From: a virus
Strand: one strand, 5' to 3'
Virus record (IMG/VR): IMGVR_UViG_3300027306_000009
Coordinates: 1-35,495 of that record
Length of the DNA stretch: 35,495 nucleotides
A program made the translations under genes and the position numbers. Position 1 is the stretch's first letter; each line of letters starts with the position of its first letter. Shown here one piece after another: positions 1-9,000 of the stretch. Below the pieces are notes generated by a model. The model was given only the letters and a program-made list of their open reading frames with translations. It searched no databases and was not told the DNA's origin.

Positions 1-3000
1 ACCGCGGCCCTGAACTCTCGGTAGTAGCCGATCTGCTCGTCCGTGAGCTTGAACTGGTCGCGCAGTTCCTTGTCGGTGAACACGACACCGGCCTCGCCGT
101 CGAATCCCTGCGAGACAGCCTCGTCCATGGGCACCAGTTGCCCACGCACGCGGGCCCACGACAGCGTGCCCTCGAAGATCGGCGCGGCGACTGCCTTGGC
201 GTCCGCCTCCTTCAGGCCGGTCTTTGCCAGGTCGCGCCAGTTCTCCAGTTTCGGCAGGATCGACGGGGCGTTGTCGGCTGCCTCGTTGGCCAAGGTCGAC
301 ACGCCCTCGATGTAGTCCTGCAGCTTGTTGAACACCGCACGGAAGGCCGGGAACTTTTGGGCCTTGGCGTACTGGGTCTTGAAGGTGCGGTCCAGCCAGT
401 CAACCTGGGCGCCAGCAGAGCCAAAGAAGTCCTGCACCGCTTCGCGGGCCTTGCCCGTGAACTGCTGGGCGGCCTGGGTTCGGCTGAAGCCTACGTCTTC
501 TCCGCCCAGCGCTTGAGGTGAGCCGCCTTTTGCTCGGGCGTCAGCTTGGCGATTCGATCCTTGGTCTTCTGCAAGGATGCCTTGTGCGCCTCTTGCTCGT
601 TGGGCTTGGAGGTAGGTGGCGTGGTTGATCGTGCCGTCATAGGCCGCTCCTTCTTCCCGGTTTTGGGTCGGAACCCCGATTTTCTCCCAGAAGCCCTGGG
701 CGGTGGGGATGATGTTGGACACGTTCATGTCCGTTTCAGGGTGTGCGGCCAAGAGCATGCCGACCGCCTTGGCGCCCACACCCTTGTTCTCGCCTTCCAC
801 GTTGATGTCCAGGATGGACACCGGCTGGCCATTCTCGACCAGCACCTCCATGTTGCCCAGCACTTCAAACGAGTCGGTGGGCATGATGGCGTAATTCAGG
901 ATCTTCTGGCCAGGGCCTGGGATGACCTCCAGGCGCTCGCTCTCAATCGGGAACACCAGAGAGACGCCGCCTGCGGCGTACACCCGCTCGCCGGACTCGT
1001 CGCGCTTGACCGCCACGGGCGAACCCTCACCGCGCGAGAAGCCACGGTCACGGCGGAACGCCGGGATAAGCCCCTGCCCACCATCGGGCGGTCCGTCCTT
1101 GATGAACCGCTGCACCGGCACGATCAACTCGCGGATGATCTCGTCATCGGTCATCCGCATCTTGGCCAGGGCCGGCACATTGCGACGCAACCACGAACGG
1201 ATGGCAGCCACCGCGCGACGCACAAAGCCCAACTGCGGGTTGTCCTGCGCGATCTCGGCAAGCCATTCCTCCGCGGCAATCTGGCGGTCCCGCGCGTTCT
1301 TCATGTTCAGGCCGTACTGCTTGGCCTTGACTTCCACATCGGCGCGGCGGGCGCGCGCCACCTGGTCAAGGATCTCGCCGATTTCCGTGCCGTACAGCCC
1401 GCGCATCCCCAGGTGCCCCAGCACCTCGTGGAACACCGCGCGGCGCACGTCGTTCATGGAGCGCATGTGGCTGGCCAGCAGATAGGCCTTGCCCTGGTGG
1501 TAGAAGGCCTCGGGCTCACCGGTCGCGCCGTTGGCCAACTGCCGATCGTTTTCCCGGCGCACCGCGTCCGGCGCCTCGTCCATGCTGCGCAGCACCACGA
1601 TTTCCGGTGCGTTCTTCCAGCCGTCCGTCAATTGGCGAACCAAGTCCTCCACCATGTCCATGTGGGCGATGGCGGTGATGGCGTCCTGGCGGCGGAAGCC
1701 TTCTTGGGAGCCGTCGCGGGAGAACAGGGTTTGATCTGCTGCATCTGGCGCGGCTGGCGCGTCTGAGCTCAGGGCTCGCACCACTTCCTCCAAGCGAGCC
1801 CGCTTGTCAGACAATTCCTTGGCCTTCGGGAATTCTTCCTTTTTGCGTTCCAACAGGGAAGGCAGGTCACGCTCAGCGCGCTCCATCTGACCCTGCATGT
1901 ACTTGACGGTCGAGGCATAGTCGGCTCGGCGCTGGATGTCGCCCTCCAACTGCTCCAGCAACTTGCGGCCTTGTGCGGTGGACATCTGGACAATGCCGTC
2001 GACCGAGGCCTGTGCCGTGGCCATCGTGCGCTCGCCATCAATCAGGTGGACGTCAACCGACGTGGACGTGTCACCTCGGGCGTTTCTGACCGGCTCCAAG
2101 TCAGCCACCAGTTTGTAGCCGAACATCTCCCCCAGGGTGATCGTTTCCGCCTCCTTCAGCCCAGCCTTGGCTTCGCTGACCAATCGGGCGACTTCACGCC
2201 CGGCCGAGGTGCGCTGCGCGTATTCAGCCCCACCAACCTTGGCAAGGAATGGGGCCGAGTCGCCCAGGGCGGCACCGATGGCGTCGTTGATGGCCTCTTT
2301 GCTGGTCGCGCGCTTGCCATCAATCGAGACGGCATAGCGGGCGTTCGGGTTACCCTCCTGCTGGGCCTCAACTGCCGCCAAGGCAGCGCGCATCGCGTCA
2401 GCCTGATCGGTGTAGGTCGCACCTTCCACGGAGACCGATCGGCCGGCGTGGGCCTGCTCCACGGCACGCACTCGCTCAGACAGCACCTTGCCGCGCTCTT
2501 CCTCCTTGCGAATCCGCTCAGGGTTCTCTCGCAGTGCTCGCTCCGCACTCTGGATGGCGTCCAGCACCCCATACATCTTGCGGCGGTGTGCGCGCTCCTG
2601 CAGTTCCAGGCTGCCAATCTGTGATTCCAGCGTCACGCGCTCCAGCAGCAGGGGGTTGCCCGATGCCAGGGCAGCCATTTCCGCCATGCTGACCGATTCC
2701 TCGTCCTCGAATTCCATCGAGAAAGCGCCGTCGTACTTGCGGATGCCGTTAATCATCCGCAGCTTCTGGGCGTTCAAGTCCCACATCTTGGCATCCACCG
2801 TGCGCTCGGTGGCGTAGGCCATGATCTCGACCTCGAAGCCATCAGGCCCGTACTTCTCCAACAGCTTGTTGCCCTGGCGGATGATGCGCCCTTCTCGCTG
2901 TTCGATGTCGCTGGGCTTCCAGGTGACGTCGACGTGGTGCAGGCCGACCAGGCGGTCTTGCACGTTGGTGCCTGCACCCATGCGCGGGGTTGAGCCCAGC

Positions 3001-6000
3001 AGCACGCGGACCTTGCCTCCACGAACGGCGTCAAACAACGCAGCCTTCTGCTCATCGTTCTGGGCTTCTTGGACAAACCGGATCTCAGCAGCCGGGATGC
3101 CCATGGCCACCAAGTTGTCCTTGATCTGCTGGTAGGCGTTCCATCCCGATGTCTGGGCGTTGCGAAGTTCGGCGATCTCGTTTGCGTCGAACTTCTCCAG
3201 CGCATCGGCGGCGGACTGATAGGCTTCGTCGTTGCGCTCAGCTAGGGCCTTGTCGCGCTTGGCCACAAGTTCGTCGTATTCCTTGACGATCTTGTCGTCG
3301 CCCTTCGCCTTGGGCACCGACCGATCCAGGAACACCAGTTGGGTGCCACGGTCAGCCGTCGACTTGTCATAGATGCGCTTGATCTCCTGCGAGACGCGCG
3401 CCAGTTTGCCGCCTTCCTCTGTGCTGGTTGATCGGGCGTCAACTGCGCGGATGTCCAAGGACACCTTGCGCGCACGGTCCATCAGGCGCAGGCGGGCGGC
3501 GTTGCGCTCGTAGGGGTCTTTGATGCCGTCCAGGCCGTCAAAGCCCGCGATGATCTCCTTGAGCGCGCCTTCTTGCGCTGGCGTAGGCTTGACCTTCACC
3601 AAAGTGCGGTCACCACCCTTGACCTTTGGCACCGGGAAAGGCTTGCCGTTGTTGTCCTCGGCAAACCACTTCTTGATGTCGTCGATGGACACCGCATCGG
3701 TGAACCCGTAGTAGGTGTCCATGAGAGAACGCATGTTCGCCCAGGTACGGCCCAAGCGCGTGACCTCTTTGAGGCGGCCGGATTCGGTGGGCTCAAACGC
3801 TGCCGAAGCCTCCACCGACTGCGCGCGCCAAGCGTCAAAGTGCTCCAGGCCCTGCTCCTTGAGCTCGTCGGCGGCCAGGTAGCGCATCATGGTGTACATC
3901 TCGACCGCGCTGTTGCTGATCGGCGTTCCGGTCATGAAAGTGACTGCCCCGCCACCCTCGCGCATCACCCGAACCTTGTTGTACAGGTCGGCGGCCTTGC
4001 GTGAGCCGGTCTTGTCTCCCATGCCGCGAACGCCCGTGAGGCGGGATGAGTAAAACAGGTTCTTGAACTCGTGAGCCTCGTCCACGGTCAGGTCGTCCAC
4101 CCCCAACTGCTCGAAGGTCAGCAGGCGGTCACGCACCCCGCTTTGCAGCTTGTCAATGCGGGTCTGGATCTTCTCGGCCAGTCGCTCGGCCTCCTTCACG
4201 CCGAACGGCTTGCGGAAACCAGAGTGCCCATCCTCTTGGGCCTGCTCTTCGGCTTCCTTGATGGCTGCCTTGGCCTGCTCCATCTCCTGCTCGAGGTAGC
4301 GCATCTCGGTCTCCGGCGAGATGCCGATGAACCCAAAGGAGGAATGAGGGACGATCACAATGTCCCAGTCACCCGTGGCGATCTTACCGAACAGGCGGCG
4401 GCGGCGCTTGGCCTCAAAGTCTTTCTGTCCGGCTGCCAGCACCTTGGCGCCAGGGTACAGACGGTACACGTCAGCAGCCCACTGCTCGACCAAGTGGTTC
4501 GGGACCACGATCATGGGCTTGCGCGCCAGCCCCATACGGCGACGCTCCATCGCGCGGGCGATGCCGGTGAAGGTCTTGCCGGCCCCCACAACATGGTCCA
4601 GCAGGAGGAATCGCGAAGCGATGCCGCGCCAGATGGCGTTCTTCTGGTGACGGCGCATCTGGATGATGGCGTCTGGCACCTTCCCGGGGAGCTTGAGATG
4701 CGAGCCGTCGAACTGCCGGTTGACGCGGGTGTTGAACTTCTCGTTGAAGAGGTCAACCAAGCGCTGGCGGCGGTCACCGTCCTTGAAAACCCAATCACCG
4801 AACTCGGCGACGATCTCCTTGGCCTTGAGTTGGGCCAGGGCGGTGCGCTCCTGGTCAACCTTCATGGACCCGTTCTCGTCCTTGTACGTCACCACCACCG
4901 GCTGGCTGTTCAGCAGGCGCGTGACGATGTAATCGGCAGGGGCCCCCTCAGCAGACCACTGCTCAGACTTGGCCCGCTCCGACTCGCGCACGTTGACGGA
5001 GAAGCTGTTGGTGATCGCAGAAAACGACACCGAGGCCTTGCCGCCCACCAGGGACTGAACAAACTCGGCGTACACGTCGCCCGGCACCCAGGTGGCACCC
5101 ATCTGCGCCGTGACGTTCTCTGCGGTCCACGCTTCCGGCTGCACCGCCTCCAAGGCCTTCACGTTGACCTCAAACCGAGGATCGCGCGCAGCTGCATCGC
5201 GGGCGGCGTTCAGCTTGCGGCGAACCATGCCAGACAGGTAGGCGTCCGCCGTCTCCCAGGTTTCCGACTCCGGGTCGGAGAACACCAGCGGCTTCTCACC
5301 CGATTGCAGTTCGGACACTGCGGCCTCCGGCGAAACGCCGCGCAGCGCTGCGATTCGCTCGATGTCAACCCGTCCGCGCTCAGCCAATGAGATCGCCAGG
5401 GCATCGGCTGCGGTCGCAGCTTTGGTAGGCGGCTCGTACTTCGGCACAACGCGCTCACGCAGGATCGGTGCAGCCGTGGCTTTCTCAGCCTGCACCTCGA
5501 GGCCGCTTCGTGCGGCCTGTGCCTTGGTTCGCTCCGGCTGATAGCCGACCTCGAGGGCCGTCACGAGCCCCCCGTCAGGCATCGTCATGGCCAATGCCAT
5601 GTTCGTGCTGCGGTTGACCGGGCCATGGGCGGCCACAAAGCGCGCGTAGGCGTCGGCCAGCTTCTTGCGGTTGCCCTCCATGACGGATGCCTTGGCATCC
5701 TCGGTTTCGAGCACCAACTGCTTCTTCAGCAGGTCACGCAACTCCACCAGACCCTGCAGACGCTCATACCCGGCTTTGCCCAGGCGCATGCCGTCAGGCA
5801 CCTCGGCCTCATTGGCGTAGGTCGTGCGCTTGTAGACGTTGCGCTTTGTCGCCTTGCCTTCCTTGTTCAGGGCCTTGACGGGCTTTCCGTCGTCGCCCAT
5901 TTCCACCTCGAGCTTGTACCAGCGGCCTTGGTCGTCCATGGACAACTGCTCAGACCAGGGGCTCTCTGGCGTGATCTGCTGGCGGGACATGATGTAACCA

Positions 6001-9000
6001 CCGTCCGGCGCCTCGCGCTCGATCACACGGACCAGCGCGCCCCCCTCATCGAACTTCATGTGGCCGACTTCTTCGTTGGCCACGGCAATGCGCAGGGCAT
6101 CAGCCAAAAGGGAGAACCGCTCTTCCGTTGCGGCCAGCACTTCGTCTGGGATGTTGCTGACATTCTCCGGCAGGCGGGCCACCGCATCGCGCAGCATGGA
6201 CTCCAGTTTGGTCGGGTCGTCCAGGCGAACCGTGATGTCGGCGCCTTGCTGCATGGAGCCAGAGCGCTCCAGAACGCCCATGATCTGCCCAGGATTCTGA
6301 GCAAAGTAGCGGTTGACGGTCATGGCCTCGCCGCCCAATGGGTCGCGCACCTTGTCGACTTCGATCCAGGCCGGCGCCTTGTCGGCCAGCGCACGGTCCT
6401 TGTCCTTTGCGCTGTTGGGCTTGAGGTAGTTGTCGATGACCTGCTCGCGGGCGGCCTGCTCGGCCGGCGTCAGCTTGCGCAGGATGATGATGTCCGTCAC
6501 CACCTCCGTGCGGGCGTTCTCCTTGAAAGCCGTGTCAGGCAGGCGGATCGCCGCAACCAGATCAGCCTGGCGAGCCAGCGCCACGCGGGTGGACTTGTCC
6601 TGCGCATCCATCAGGAACCGAGACACCACCTTGATCTGCAGGCCGCCCGGGCGCACCGCGTCCATGCCGGCGCGGAAGAACTGGTTGTGAATGGACACGC
6701 CCTGCAGTTCCGGCTTGAACTGGAAGCGCAGTGACTCCGACCCAAACGGGGGGTTGCCGATGTTCAAGGCAAAGGCGTTGTCTGCCACCGGCACCTTCTG
6801 GAAGCCGGAATTGAGCACGGCCGCCTGCGGGTAAAGAGCCTGGGCGATCCGCGATGTCAGGTTGTCGTACTCGACGCCGATGAACTTGCCCGGCAGGTCT
6901 TCGGGCTTGAGCCCCAAGAAGTTGCCGGTTCCCATGGAGTTTTCGAGCACCAGCCCACCGCGGAAGCCCAGCCGGCGCGCGGCATCCCACATGGCGCTGA
7001 CCACCACCTCAGAGGTGTAGTGAGCGTTGCGGGTCGACCGGCGCGCGTCGGTGTACTCCTTGTCGGACAACAGGGAGCGCAACTCTTCACCCCGGGCCTT
7101 CCATTTGTCCTTGAATTCGCCCGTCATCGGGTCAGGGAAGGCGTTTGCCAGGCCGCCCCATCCGACGTACCGCGCCAGGATGCGCTGCTCATCCGGGGTG
7201 GCGCGGCGGCGCTCGGCCTCCAGCGTCTTGAGCGTGCGGATGGCGTTCAGGTTGTCGTTGAACTTCTCGACCTCGCCGCCGCGCCCCAGGCGCAGGTCAG
7301 GCGTGATGCGGAAGTTCTGCGCCGGGACATTCGGCGCAGCCGGCGTTACAGCAGGCTCGGCTGGTCCGGGTCGCTTGGCTCGGCCATCTGCGCGCGGTAC
7401 TGCTTTTCGAGCTCGTCCAGTTCCTGCGTCTCCCAGTCCGTCAGCCCGGCGCCCTGCTCCGGCTTCAGGAAGACGTACTGCGCCAGCGCGACTTCCTCGG
7501 CTTCGGTCTGCTGATACCCCTGCTCCATCAGTTCCAGCACCATCCGCTGGGCGTTCTTGCCCGCTGTCTGCAGCGCTGCGTTGAACTTGTCCGCTTTCTT
7601 GAGGTCGGCTGTCATCTGCGGCAGCCACTTCGTCCAGTGCTTGCGGGCCTTGGCCGCGTAGGTTTCTGCGCTCATCGTCTTGCTCGCTGGTGGTTTCATC
7701 TGCAGTCTGGGCCGCTTGCGCGGGCTGGTCAACGGGTGTGTTTGCGGGTGCGTCGACGCTCGCCGACTCCACCTCTGCCGCCGTGCTCATGCCGTCCAGG
7801 CCTGCTGCACGGGGATCGTACTTCACCCCCATGTACCAGGACTTGAGGTAGGGGCGCACGCTGTCGCCCAGGTCTTCCAGCATGGCCTTGGCGTAGGCGG
7901 CAAACGTCCGGGCGCCCTTTTCGATGTGGTAGCCGGCCAGGGTGATGCCGGCCTGCATCATCTCGGGGTCAAGGCCGCTGCTCAGTTGCCCCAGCTTCTT
8001 GCGCAGGATCTCGCGGGCCTTGGCTGCTGCGTCCTCGGTGAAGATGGTGTTTGCGCTGGGCGTGGCGGCCTCGGCAACCTTCTTGCGGTCTTCGGCTCGC
8101 GTCTGGGCAGTCTGGCCGCGCTCGTAGGCAGCCATCTCCGGGTCGGCGGCCAGGTCATCGGTGACCGGGCCAGTTTTGAAATTCGCAAACGTCACGCCCT
8201 TGAGTGCTTCGCGGGCTGCGTCGCCGCGCCCCCAACCCCATTGGCGATCTGCGCCAACCGGCCCCTTGGTGAAAACCACGCTAGAGCCCTTTTCGCGGGT
8301 CTTAAAAACGTAGGTGTCGCGAGTGCCACTCTTGGCGCGGTCAAGCCAGGCCTCTTCCTCAAAGTCCGTGCCTGCGTACAAGATCACCCGCTTGCCGTCT
8401 TCCAGGCCCTGCAGCGCTTCGGCCAGCGTCTCGGGCTTGATGGCCTCGTTCGGCGCACCGTGGGGGCCCTTCTTCGGCTCAGCTTCCGCCTTCATCTCGG
8501 CGATCAACTTCTCCTGGCGCTTGATCCGTTCAGACACTCGGTCGTCCAGCACCCCGCCAAACTCGCCCGTGTTGCTGCGCATGGCATCCAGATCTTGCTC
8601 GGCCATCTCAAGGGTGTAGCCCGGCTCACCTTGTTGTGGGCGCGATGGCTTGTTGGCAGCCGGAAGCGCCTTGACCTCTTGCACCTCCTTGGCCTCACCC
8701 ACCACCTCGCCTGCCTGGCGCGCAACGGGTTCCTGGTCGTCCTTGCGGGCCTTGCCTTCGTCCCAGGCTGCGAGCCAGCGCGCCTTCTGGTCTTCGTTCA
8801 GGCCTGCGGGCGGGACCGGGGCCTCGCCGTTGGAGTGAGCAACCCGTCCAGCCTTCTCGGGGTCGGCTTTCGCGTACTCGGTGTTGAAGAACTCGACGCC
8901 CACAGCCGCGCGGGTCAGGTCGTTCAGGTCCAGGGTCTGGCGCACCGACAGGTTGTTGTTGCCGGCGAACTGCTCGCGCAGCTTGGTGAAGGCGCTCCAG

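Noticed and set aside
562-779. The GNAT-like part of the giant gene as a separate acetyltransferase gene.
   Set aside because: It is in frame with the rest of the giant protein, with no stop or ribosome site before it.
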